This document shows, piece by piece, positions 17,936 to 26,751 of a stretch of 64,000 nt of DNA. A program made the translations under genes and the position numbers. The stretch covers positions 248,001-312,000 of the forward strand of contig JADJYQ010000005.1 in NCBI GenBank assembly GCA_016719615.1, given 5' to 3'. This DNA comes from Saprospiraceae bacterium (GTDB taxonomy: Bacteria; Bacteroidota; Bacteroidia; Chitinophagales; Saprospiraceae). Every line of letters begins with the position of its first letter. The stretch's first letter is position 1. The notes below the pieces were generated by a model. The model was not told the origin of the DNA and searched no databases. It worked only from the letters and a program-made list of their open reading frames with translations.

Positions 17936-20790
17936 TTAGTTTGAAATGATCACTGGTTGACTTGCCAGAGTTTGTTTTCCATTTTTGAGGTTTAACAGAT
18001 ACATTCCATCTGGCATATTTGGTACATCGATTATTTGATGATTTATATCATGATTCACCGGATGCCTGCTTATTACCTGTCCGTGTATATTGCACAATTC
18101 AATTACTTTGGGTGAAGAATAATCATCAGCCTTTAAATGCACGATAATTTGTTGTTGTGCCGGATTGGTCTTGACGATAAAGTGGAGATTGGAACTGCGA
18201 TCTGTTTTTTGACGAATGACCATTGAAGTGTCGAGACAATCGTAATCGTCATAAGTCTGGCTGGCATACCATTTGTACATTGCTCGGGCCTGATATACAA
18301 TAACCCCACCTAGTCTTGGACACTGTTCAGCTACATCCAAAATTTCAGCTGCCTGTGTGCTGTTAAATGAAAAATCTGTTACGCCAAGCATGGTAAGATA
18401 CATATCGTTTACGATCACTTCATTGCTATCAATAATATTGGCAGCATCAACTGTATCGTTTGCATTCACCAGATCTTCTTTATCAGCGATAATTTTTGTG
18501 AGATGTTCGTCCCATAATTCCAGCAAGTCCAACAGCAATGTATCCGTTTCAACCAATTGAGCCTCTCTTAAATTGATCGCATTGGTGCTGTCTGTAGAGT
18601 TGCCTGCAATAGTGATCAAACTATCCAAAACCCTTATGGAATCGGAAGCAGTACGAAATCCTTCTTTCAATTCATCCAGTATCTCTAGATCAGAACTAGA
18701 ATAAGATAACAAGGTGTCTATATCGAAAGCAATTTCCATCAGTTCAGCATACGAACTACCTGTACTGGCGGAATAAAAGCTATCGACATAACTGTTTTGG
18801 TTATGTGCCCCTGCATCCACGCGAAGTCTTTCTAATAATTGACGGCGGCCTTCATAGTCCAGACTAAAACCATAGTCTCCTCCTGCCATTTGACCTCTTG
18901 CGAGGAATTCGTCGCCTTCATCAATGTCGGCAAATTCAAGCTCACGATCCGGACTTAAAAATTCGGCATCACAAAGATTGTCTTCATCGCATTCGACAGA
19001 AGAACCATCCGAAGGCCAAAACCAATTTGTTGAAGTATTGTCACAATTTTGCGCTGGGTAAATTGTGGGAGGCCACAATGGTGCATTACATGTTTCAATA
19101 TAAAATCTTGATTGTTGTATATCTCTATTATTTCCTACATTTACTGCTGCACCCTTATAATATGAAGCTGTTGGAAAGCTACCATACCATAAATTTCCCT
19201 TATCAGCTTGACTTCCCATCATGGTGGAAGATGCCAAACGCAAACCTGCAGAAAGGCCGCGGATCTCGTTGTGACCAAATCCGTTGGTCCTGCGGCAAGG
19301 CCCTACAAAATTAAATCCGTAATCTGTGCCACTTGTATAATTGCAACAGAATCGGGTATTTCCGGTATTGATGGAATGAAATCCGACAATTTTGTTAAAG
19401 CCACTTGAGGCGATGACATCGTTTTCAATAACAAAACCGTCTCGGGAATCATTGTGAATGATACCCACTCCGGAATAAGTCGTATTACTGTCATCGTTGA
19501 ATGTTACAACATTATACCCAACGCCAATGTTTACACAATCGCGGATGTCAATACCATTACTTTTGGAATGGAGGTAGAGTTCGTTCCAGCTGATCACCGC
19601 ACCCAATCCTCTTGCACCCAAGCTTTGTAATAAAATTCCAATCATAAAATTTTCTGTGGGTTCGGTGCCATCTGTAGATATGATATTGTAGCTGATCAGA
19701 GGCGCAATTAATGAGACAGGAAATTCAACTTCGATTCCATGTTCTGCCACGTGATGAATTTCATTATCCAGAATTGCCGGTGAATTCATAGATTGAAAAT
19801 CATGTACACCTGCCCTAACATATCCAATTTCATTTAATGCTATGTCGCCCAACCAGGACCTGATACCTGAAATACCGCATAAAGCATTTGTAATGGTGTC
19901 CCTGTTGGCTTTGAGATTACAATCTCTTACCCAGATACCGATGCCAACCGGATTGGTAAAGTTTCTATTGGCTGTTCCATGATTGAGCATATTGTAGATG
20001 ATCAGACGATGGCATTCCAGATTACTATATTTACCGCAGACACCAACAATGACATTACTGATGTAATTCCTGTAATAAGGACTGGCCAGCGATTTACTAC
20101 CAATGACCAAATTAGCATTATTTACATCAAATCCTGCTAAAGCGCGTCCATTTGGATTGGGTGAAATACCTGAATAATTAGGTCGCCTTAATAGACCGGT
20201 TCCTCCACCTAAAATAGAAGGATTGTCAATGATGTTATTTTGAAAGACCAATCGAACGTTGTGAATCGTCGTCGAGTATCCTGTGCCAGGAATGTAAAAA
20301 GCTACATAATTGTGGTAAAATTCATTATTGTATAGTGTCACGTTGGCGGTGCCCGCAGCCTTTATGGCATATTGGGCATCATAAATATCATTTCCAGAAC
20401 CCCAAAGTCTTGCACCTGAGTTTACGGTAATGCCTTTCCAAAGAGTATCACAGGCGTAAATCAAATTGTCGGTGATGGTAAGTCGTTTACTACTCAAAAT
20501 TCTGATTTCAGAGCCGGCCTCCATTTCCAAAGTGCAACTAGAAATGAGCACATTGATGTCCATTTGTACAGTTCCCTGAAACACATAACAACCACTGCTT
20601 AATATTCCCGAAGGGTAGTACGAAGAAAAATTTGTGGTGGTGCCTCGGGTACCAACAATTGTAGGATTTTGGACATTGCAATTGCACCCGGCAAAATTTT
20701 TATTATCCATAGTTGAAATGATAAAAATGAATGGAAGTAAAATTAGAAATTTTAGTGGAAAAATAATCTTAAAATTAAAAAATTCGTCAT
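17936..20790 (-). CDS. Right-handed beta-helix surface protein with T9SS sorting domain (frameshift in signal peptide)
   Basis: The long open frame from 20710 lacks a signal peptide. Upstream, an ATG at 20790 (or 20796) starts MTNFLILRLFF, and restoring one T in the T5 run (20759-20763, plus-strand A5) joins it to PLKFLILLPFIFIISTMDNKNF, an excellent signal peptide. The joined protein is ~951 aa. Residues ~80-560 are a parallel beta-helix of pectate-lyase-like character (LYNNEFYHNYVAFYIPG, VFQNNIIDNPSILGGG, DCVNIGVGYNVVTFNDDSN). An alpha-helical stretch follows, and a sorting domain forms the end (IVKTNPAQQQIIVHLKADD to YLLNLKNGKQTLASQ). Similar proteins are adhesins or polysaccharide-active; no catalytic residues can be assigned. 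A G10 tract lies 79 bp upstream. Confidence 0.8.
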
Positions 20791-20868
20791 ACTCATTCGA
20801 AGGAGCGTTGGAGCGGAATTTCGAGATGTGAAATTTTGCGAGCTCCTGACTAAGCTTAGAGCCTCAGC

Positions 20869-20878
20869 GGGGGGGGGG
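20869..20878. repeat. Poly-G tract (G10) upstream of a T9SS surface-protein gene
   Basis: Ten consecutive G at 20869-20878, about 80 bp upstream of the proposed start of the beta-helix gene on the minus strand. Tracts of this kind can slip and change promoter spacing. The exact length is uncertain given indels elsewhere in the window. Confidence 0.6.
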
Positions 20879-21226
20879 TAATCATAAAATAATACATATA
20901 AAACAATTTAAAAAATAAAAAATCGGTGTAAGATTTTTTAATTCTGAAAACCCAACCAAAGAACAAAAGTCAGTGTTGTAAATGGAGATTAAATGTACTA
21001 CAAGGATTTAAAAAATCCAAGAACTTTAACATATAAAAATTTTCATAATATTATATATTTGGCCAAAAGGGGCAATTATTTTCACATTAAACGCATTGGG
21101 GAATTAGCCATATTTCGTATTTGAAATTAAAATGATTTAATTGACAGCTTATGATACTAACAATTGTTAGGTATGTTGAAAGTTTGAATTAAATGAAAGC
21201 TAATTATATGTTTTAAGATGTATAGC
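20879..21226. other. AT-rich intergenic region with a perfect CTAACAATTGTTAG palindrome
   Basis: About 350 bp without a supported gene; a 43-codon frame at 20993-21124 has no recognisable features. A perfect palindrome CTAACAATTGTTAG at 21157-21170 belongs to the ACTAAC...GTTAGT family and precedes the second composite cassette. Confidence 0.6.
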
Positions 21227-21292
21227 GTACCTACGGCACGCCGTGAAGATTTATTCTGTTTTTTTTTACCAATATTTTGTCCCTACGGGACA
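21227..21292. repeat. Module A repeat, copy 2
   Basis: GTACCTACGGCACG at 21227 through GTCCCTACGGGAC, with the small closing palindrome perfect here. It is followed by four CAGTCAAG-type units that pass directly into the CAAAGCT array. Confidence 0.85.
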
Positions 21293-21299
21293 GGGGAGC

Positions 21300-21667
21300 A
21301 GCAGTCAAGCAGTCAAGCAGTCAAGCAGTCAAAGCTCAAAGCTCAAAGCTCAAAGCTCAAAGCTCAAAGCTCAAAGCTCAAAGCTCAAAGCTCAAAGCTC
21401 AAAGCTCAAAGCTCAAAGCTCAAAGCTCAAAGCTCAAAGCTCAAAGCTCAAAGCTCAAAGCTCAAAGCTCAAGCTCAAAGCTCAAAGCTCAAAGCCCAAA
21501 GCTCAAGCAAAGCTCAAAGCTCAAAGCTCAAAGCTCAAAGCTCAAAGCTCAAAGCTCAAAGCTCAAAGCTCAAAGCTCAAAGCTCAAAGCTCAAAGCTCA
21601 AAGCTCAAAGCTCAAAGCTCAAAGCTCAAAGCTCAAAGCTCAAAGCTCAAAGCTCAAAGCTCAAAGC
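21300..21667. repeat. Mixed tandem array: 4 x CAGTCAAG then about 48 x CAAAGCT
   Basis: 8-bp CAGTCAAG units (21300-21331) switch without a spacer to 7-bp CAAAGCT units, which run to 21667 with a few irregular units around 21467-21510. The junction shows that the two words belong to one repeat system. Confidence 0.93.
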
Positions 21668-21757
21668 AATCTTTTTTAACCAGTAAAGATCGGAAAAATA
21701 ATTTGAAAAAAAGTGGTATATTATTGAACTAACATATGTTAGTGCGTGTTTTTCTCA
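21668..21757. repeat. Module B spacer with perfect ACTAACATATGTTAGT palindrome, copy 2
   Basis: Same layout as 15704-15790: AGTAAAG, then GAAAAATAATTTGAAAAA, then the palindrome (21728-21743) and GCGTGTTTTTCT, leading into an 8-bp array. Confidence 0.8.
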
Positions 21758-21825
21758 CTACAAGCCTACAAGCTCGCTCAGACAAGCCTACAAGCCTACA
21801 AGCCTACAAGCCTACAAGCCTACAA
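21758..21825. repeat. 8-bp tandem array (CTACAAGC) running into the 3' end of the AlkD-like gene
   Basis: CTACAAGC units with one interruption (CTCGCTCAGA) span 21758-21825. The last units overlap codons of the minus-strand AlkD-like gene and supply its stop codon. Confidence 0.9.
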
Positions 21826-22922
21826 CGCCAAAATCCCTTTTCCCCAAATTCCTTTCCGTTTACGATGATTGAAATTTTATGTTCACCCGGATAAAATACC
21901 CTTGTCGTGATAGGTTTAAATTTTTGTTTCCGCGTGATTTCTAAGGAGCTATTTCCGGGAATATCCCGTTCGCTGATTTTAAATACTTTGCGGGAATGTT
22001 GTCCGTTTTTCAAGAGGTAATAAATACCATATTCGAGACGAAGTGCAGATGATTTTTGACTTTTGTTGTCTATTGTAATTTTAAATTCAAGATCTTCTCC
22101 AATTTTAATTTTAGGCCTTTTAAGATTGAATTGGGTAAGTTTGAAATGTTCGCTTTTATGTAAGGCATAATACTTTAAAATATCAGGATGTCCTTGTTTG
22201 AGTAAAGTCCGGCTCGCATGTTTGATTAGGCTGTCGGTTTCACTGCTGATGCCCTTCCAATTTTTGATAATTTGCAGGGCTATCTTAGGATGATCCTTGG
22301 ATATGTCATTGATACTATTGGCTACGCTTCTACGTACAGTTTCGGAGGGATCTGATTTGAGGTGGTCTAAAATGGGAATCAGAAGCGTTGGATCTTTTTT
22401 GAGATAGGGTACACCCAAGGCCCAGGGTAAACGAGGTCTGCTTCCTTCGCTGGCAAGCCGTCTTACTTTTTCATTTTTGTTTAACGACCATTGTAACATT
22501 TGTTCGAGCATCGGATTTGGATAATGAATTAAAAAGGGTCGCACTGCAAATTCACAACTGCTAAAAACAGTTATGCGTTCCATTGCTTTAACAGAGGTAT
22601 TGAAATCATGAATTCCAAATTGTTCGATAAAATCGGGCAAGAACATAAACTCTAGGCTAAATTCATGCATCCCTTTGGATTGAAGTTTGGCGATCAACTC
22701 CATAATTTGCTTAGAAGCCATTTTGTAATCAGGCGAAAGCTGGAGCTTAAGCGCAGAAGAAATATGCCTCATGCGTTGTTTGAGTTCTTTGTGCTTCCAA
22801 TCTTTATCAAATACATTTTTAATAAATTCTTCAACATTTGCACCGGGCACGACTTCAGAAAGAGTTGTTGCAAATTGTTTAATGAAACCGGTTGTGTACA
22901 AATCTTTTAACAGGGAACTCAT
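21804..22922 (-). CDS. DNA alkylation repair protein (AlkD-like HEAT-repeat)
   Basis: The 372-residue, largely alpha-helical protein matches the AlkD-like family, with HEAT-type pairs such as VRRLASEGSRPRLPWALGVPYL, LKSDPSETVRRSVANSINDISKDHP and ALQIIKNWKG. These enzymes are DNA glycosylases that excise bulky or positively charged alkylated bases without base flipping; the RLPWALGVPYLKKDP stretch is typical. A beta-rich C-terminal tail (residues ~270-365, RPKIKIGEDLEFKITIDNKSQ to YPGEHKISIIVNGKEFGEKGFW) is seen in many Bacteroidota members. The last six codons (CRLVGL) and the TAG stop are made of the CTACAAGC tandem repeat, so the original C-terminus was apparently replaced. Confidence 0.85.
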   Translation of the reverse strand: MSSLLKDLYTTGFIKQFATTLSEVVPGANVEEFIKNVFDKDWKHKELKQRMRHISSALKLQLSPDYKMASKQIMELIAKLQSKGMHEFSLEFMFLPDFIEQFGIHDFNTSVKAMERITVFSSCEFAVRPFLIHYPNPMLEQMLQWSLNKNEKVRRLASEGSRPRLPWALGVPYLKKDPTLLIPILDHLKSDPSETVRRSVANSINDISKDHPKIALQIIKNWKGISSETDSLIKHASRTLLKQGHPDILKYYALHKSEHFKLTQFNLKRPKIKIGEDLEFKITIDNKSQKSSALRLEYGIYYLLKNGQHSRKVFKISERDIPGNSSLEITRKQKFKPITTRVFYPGEHKISIIVNGKEFGEKGFWRCRLVGL

Positions 22923-22974
22923 AGTAGAATAATTGTTTTGTTTTAAGGAAGGCTTAAGTGAGGGAATGTAGCAA

Positions 22975-23334
22975 TTATATCTTTTCCAATTGGCTGCGCG
23001 TAAGTTCGTTTGTTTGATCGCCGGTATTTAGGGTTCCTGCAGGTTCAAACAACAGCACTGAAACTTCCTGCTCTGCTATCGGTCGGTGTTCGACGCCTTT
23101 AGGCACAACGAGTATTTCATTTTCCCTGACCGATACTGTCCTGTCTCTGAATTCCATGGTAAAAGTTCCATTAATAACCATGAATAATTCATCTTCAAAA
23201 TCGTGCTTATACCAGACAAAACTGCCTTTGAATTTTACGACTTTAACATGTTGACCATTGAGTTCGGCAACAATTCGAGGATTCCAGTGATCATCGAAAG
23301 AGTTGAGTTTTTTTTGAAGGTTTATGACTTCCAT
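22975..23334 (-). CDS. Small cupin-domain protein
   Basis: The 119-residue protein is a single cupin barrel. Motif 1 reads YKHDFEDELFMVINGTFTMEF and motif 2 reads VVPKGVEHRPIAEQEVSVLLFEP. Motif 1 lacks one of the usual paired histidines (H-x5-E rather than HxH-x4-E), while motif 2 keeps its His, so a metal site is possible but not certain. Small cupins of this type are common in Bacteroidota, usually with unknown substrate. It is divergent from the FadJ-type gene and lies 53 bp downstream of the AlkD-like gene's start, in the same direction, so the two may be co-transcribed. Confidence 0.85.
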   Translation of the reverse strand: MEVINLQKKLNSFDDHWNPRIVAELNGQHVKVVKFKGSFVWYKHDFEDELFMVINGTFTMEFRDRTVSVRENEILVVPKGVEHRPIAEQEVSVLLFEPAGTLNTGDQTNELTRSQLEKI

Positions 23335-23525
23335 TTTGAGAATATTCGTTTAATGTACGAACATAAGGATAAATTCGGAATGCATCGAAATGAATAATGG
23401 CTTCAATTCTAATTATATTACTTATCGATAAAGACTATAATTTTGAAAGTATAATAATTGTTGAGAGCGTTTTATCAAACAGTTCATTATTTGATACTAT
23501 TTTTAGGCTTCTTAAATCAAATTCA

Positions 23526-25892
23526 TTGACGACATTTCGCATTCGTAAAATTGGGGTATTGGGTGCCGGTTTGATGGGTTCAGGGATAGCCTGCCATCTT
23601 GCAGGGGCCGGGTATAAAGTCTTACTATTGGACAGGGCTTCCCCCGGTGCTGACAAAAACAAACTGGTAAACGAAAGTTTGAAATCTTGTTTATTATCAA
23701 AACCTTCCCCTATTTATCGAAAAGATTTTACAGCGCGAATTGACACGGGAAACTTTGAAGATGATTTTCAAAAATTACAGACATGCGATTGGATCATTGA
23801 GGCCATTGTAGAGGAGCTCACAGCTAAAATAGAATTGTACGAAAAAATTGAATCCGTTCGCCATCCCTATTCAATCATAAGCAGTAATACTTCCGGTTTG
23901 CCAATTCACATGTTGACAAAAAAAAGAAGTGATGAATTTAAATCGCATTTTGTAGCTACTCATTTTTTTAATCCACCAAGGTACCTTCCATTGTTGGAGA
24001 TCATACCATGTGCAGAAACCAAATCCGAAGTCATAGAATTCATGATGGATTTCGGTTCCAGATTTTTGGGCAAACAAACGGTATTGTGTAAAGATCGTCC
24101 GGGATTTATTGCCAATAGGATTATTATACCTTATATGGTTTCCATTATGGAACTCTGCGAATCGCTTGGGCTTCCCATTTATATAGTGGATAAGCTAACG
24201 GGACCTGCTATGGGTCGCCCCAAATCCGGAACTTTCCGATTGGCAGATCTCGTTGGATTAGATACTTCAGCAATGGTATTTAAAGGCCTGAAAGAGCATT
24301 GCAGAGATGATATCATGTTGCATGAAATACATCAAGTTGCCGCTTTTGATTTTTTATTGCAACAAAAGTATTTTGGAGACAAATCGGGTAAAGGTTTTTA
24401 TGAAAAATTGAAAGAGAGAGATAAACAAGGAAAAAGTCAGATTCATGCCTTGAATTTGCAAACCTTAGTGTACGAGCCCCAACAAAATATATCATTGGAA
24501 AGTCTGCAGTTGTCTAAACAAATTGAAGATTTGCCCCGGAGATTGAAAACAGTTTTTTCGCTGGATGACCTTGGAGCACAATTGTTGAAAAAGAGTACAG
24601 CATTTTTATTTTCTTATTCCGCACAAAGGATTCCTGAAATTTCAGATACCATTTATGGAGTCGATCAGGCAATGTGCAGTGGCTTTGCCTGGGAGTTGGG
24701 TCCTTTCCAACTTTGGGATGTTTTGGGATTTCAGCAAGGGCTGAGTTTGATAAAGGAACATGGGTATGAAGTTCCGGAGTGGATAAATAGAATGAAGGAA
24801 CAAAATTTGAAGCGTTTTTATAACGATTCAATCCAAGGCTCTGAATGTTTAGATCCGGTACAATTGATCTATCATGTTATGCCAGGCTCAAATACAGATC
24901 TATTTTTTAGTATATCAAAAAAAGAAAAACAAATTTTTGAAAATGAAGAAATACAAATTTTAGATCTGGACGACGGAGTGTTATTTGTAAATTTTATCAG
25001 CAAAAATAATATCATTGGTGAAGGTATACTCCGCGGTATCCAACATGCCATTGAGATTGCTGAAAATCAGGGCTGGAAAGGAGTTGTTATCGGCAACACA
25101 TCTGAGCATTTTACTGTAGGAGCCAACCTCTTGTATATTGGTATGATGGCTTTTCAACAGGATTACCGACAACTTGATCATGCTGCAAAATTATTTCAGG
25201 AGACATCGATGCGTTGCAGGTATTCTGCGATACCCGTTGTCTGTGCATGCCAGGGATATACTTTTGGAGGTGGGGTAGAATTGCTCATGCATTGCGATGC
25301 GTCTGTAGCTTATGCTGAATCTTATATTGGATTGGTGGAAATGGGTGTGGGCATTTTGCCCTGTGGTGGAGGAACAAAGGAATTTGCAAGAAAACTCAGT
25401 CTCGAAATGAAAGAAGGCGAGGTACATATGCCTCAATTGATCCATAGATTTAAAACCATCGCAACAGCTGCTGTTTCAACTTCTGCCTACGAAGCCTTTG
25501 ACATGGGATATCTCGATGAGGCTCGTGATGGGGTGTGTATTCAAAAACGAACAAACGTTCGTAAGGCAAAGGATAAGGTATTACAACGCAGTGAAAATTA
25601 TGTGCAGCCCATAGAAACCGGAATTCATGTTTTGGGGCAAAGCGGCCTGGCGACTTTATATGTAGCCGCCAATTCCATGCTTCAAGCCGCTTATGCCAGC
25701 GAACACGATGTAAAAATAGCCCGCAAAATTGCTTATGTCCTGTGTGGTGGTGAATTAAGTGCTCCACAAAAAGTATCTGAGCAGTATTTGTTGGATCTGG
25801 AAAGAGAAGCGTTTCTGAGTTTATGTGCAGAACCTAAGACGCTGGAGCGAATACAGTATATGCTGGAGAACCGGAAGCCGTTGAGGAATTAG
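23526..25892 (+). CDS. 3-hydroxyacyl-CoA dehydrogenase / enoyl-CoA hydratase fusion (FadJ/FadN-type)
   Basis: The 788-residue protein has an N-terminal NAD-binding fold (IGVLGAGLMGSG, GxGxxG at residues 13-18) and the dehydrogenase catalytic region with SSNTSGLPIHML and HFFNPPRYLPLLEI. The C-terminal 3HCDH domain contains KDRPGFIANRI. A crotonase-like domain follows (GVVIGNTSEHFTVGANLLYIGMMA, CACQGYTFGGGVELLMHCD, VEMGVGILPCGGGTKEF). It catalyses the hydration and oxidation steps of fatty-acid beta-oxidation in the cytoplasm. The frame is open back to an ATG at 23397, but those 43 codons do not look like the family. The TTG at 23526 (MTTFRIRKIGVLGAG) fits family N-termini, so I chose it. No thiolase or acyl-CoA dehydrogenase gene is adjacent. 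An AGGCTAAA repeat follows the stop within 5 bp. Confidence 0.9.
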   Translation: MTTFRIRKIGVLGAGLMGSGIACHLAGAGYKVLLLDRASPGADKNKLVNESLKSCLLSKPSPIYRKDFTARIDTGNFEDDFQKLQTCDWIIEAIVEELTAKIELYEKIESVRHPYSIISSNTSGLPIHMLTKKRSDEFKSHFVATHFFNPPRYLPLLEIIPCAETKSEVIEFMMDFGSRFLGKQTVLCKDRPGFIANRIIIPYMVSIMELCESLGLPIYIVDKLTGPAMGRPKSGTFRLADLVGLDTSAMVFKGLKEHCRDDIMLHEIHQVAAFDFLLQQKYFGDKSGKGFYEKLKERDKQGKSQIHALNLQTLVYEPQQNISLESLQLSKQIEDLPRRLKTVFSLDDLGAQLLKKSTAFLFSYSAQRIPEISDTIYGVDQAMCSGFAWELGPFQLWDVLGFQQGLSLIKEHGYEVPEWINRMKEQNLKRFYNDSIQGSECLDPVQLIYHVMPGSNTDLFFSISKKEKQIFENEEIQILDLDDGVLFVNFISKNNIIGEGILRGIQHAIEIAENQGWKGVVIGNTSEHFTVGANLLYIGMMAFQQDYRQLDHAAKLFQETSMRCRYSAIPVVCACQGYTFGGGVELLMHCDASVAYAESYIGLVEMGVGILPCGGGTKEFARKLSLEMKEGEVHMPQLIHRFKTIATAAVSTSAYEAFDMGYLDEARDGVCIQKRTNVRKAKDKVLQRSENYVQPIETGIHVLGQSGLATLYVAANSMLQAAYASEHDVKIARKIAYVLCGGELSAPQKVSEQYLLDLEREAFLSLCAEPKTLERIQYMLENRKPLRN

Positions 25893-26154
25893 TTTTTTAG
25901 GCTAAAAGGCTAAAGGGAAAAGGTTTAAAGGAAAAAATGGAATTAAATCTCAGCGTTGTCTTTATCCCGCTTTGAATATATCATTTGATATTTAACTTTA
26001 TGATGAAAGCGGAATGAAGATTAAGCACAGCAATAGTAAGCTTGAGTGCATGAGCAATTAGTATTTTAGGCTAAAGGGTTGAAGTGAAATAGATAGCAAA
26101 GGAGTTGCAAAAATGTTACCATGACTTTTCTTAATTCCTTGTCAAAGAATTATA
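25893..26154. other. Intergenic DNA with AGGCTAAA words and inverted-repeat partner
   Basis: TTTTAGGCTAAAAGG (25895 onward) continues CTAAAGGGAAAAGG and recurs in inverted orientation at about 26655-26692. The pair brackets a ~750-bp segment that contains the four-helix-bundle pseudogene. No other gene is seen. Confidence 0.5.
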
Positions 26155-26514
26155 TCACATTTTTTTTCTCAAACTTATTATCAGACTACCTAAGACTTTT
26201 GAAGCTTCATGGCATTTTCGAAGGTTGGTTTCAAATTCAGATGGAGTAACAAATTCCAAATTTATGGACAATTTGCATTGATATTGAAGTTCTTTCAATG
26301 ATCCATAAGCAATTTCCAAAAATCGCAAATAATCTTTTTGACTTTTTCTGCTGCAGCCTTCTACAATATTAGATGGTACGGACAGTGCCGCACGTCTTAT
26401 TTGTGCAGTTAATCCATAAATTTCTTCTTTTGGAAATTTTTTAGTGACCTGATATATTAGTATTACGATTTCGTGTGCTAATTAAAATGCTATTAATTTT
26501 TGGTGATCTCTCAT
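26155..26514 (-). pseudogene. Four-helix-bundle (S23-type) pseudogene with TAA at codon 11
   Basis: From ATG 26514 the minus strand reads MRDHQKLIAF, TAA (26482-26484), then LAHEIVILIYQVTKKFPKEE, IYGLTAQIRRAALSVPSNIV, EGCSRKSQKDYLRFLEIAYG and SLKELQYQCKL to TGA at 26155. This is a near full-length member (119 codons) of the same family as the intact gene at 7763-8116, sharing FPKEE-YGL, RRA, SNIVEG and LRFLEIA. Apart from the stop, the frame is clean, so the lesion is recent or an error. No downstream ATG restores a useful start. The gene lies inside a segment flanked by inverted AGGCTAAAGGGAAAAGG repeats. Confidence 0.75.
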
Positions 26515-26751
26515 AAATAGTTTTTTAAATTACATCTGTAAAATTATAAGACTTGATAAGAATTTGGTTATTAATGGAAATCGATCAAACAGCCAATTTT
26601 TTAAATGGGGGTATAAATTTATTGAACTGAGGAATTTGATTCAAAAACTTTTAACCTTTGACCTTTTCCCTTTAGCCTAAAACTTAATGTTATATTTTCC
26701 AAAAACTCCCCCAATCTCCTTATTTTTACCCTACACAACATCGCCTAGGTT

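Noticed and set aside
20993..21124. 43-codon frame beginning MYYKDLKNPRTL
   Set aside because: AT-rich, no family resemblance, no promoter or coupling to a neighbour; its length is compatible with chance in this composition.
8385..21825. Tandem arrays considered as CRISPR arrays
   Set aside because: Units are 7-8 bp with no spacers and there are no cas genes in the window.
25549..25566. CGAACAAACGTTCG palindrome inside the FadJ-type gene, and AACAAACGTTTGTT at 45313
   Set aside because: They resemble the ACTAAC...GTTAGT family but differ in the half-site, and one lies in coding sequence; not enough to include.
6453..26484. Possibility that TAA is read through or recoded, since two genes carry early in-frame TAA
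   Set aside because: TAA serves as a normal stop for many intact genes here (for example the DASS and GH130 genes), so a code change is excluded; two independent lesions or errors are simpler.
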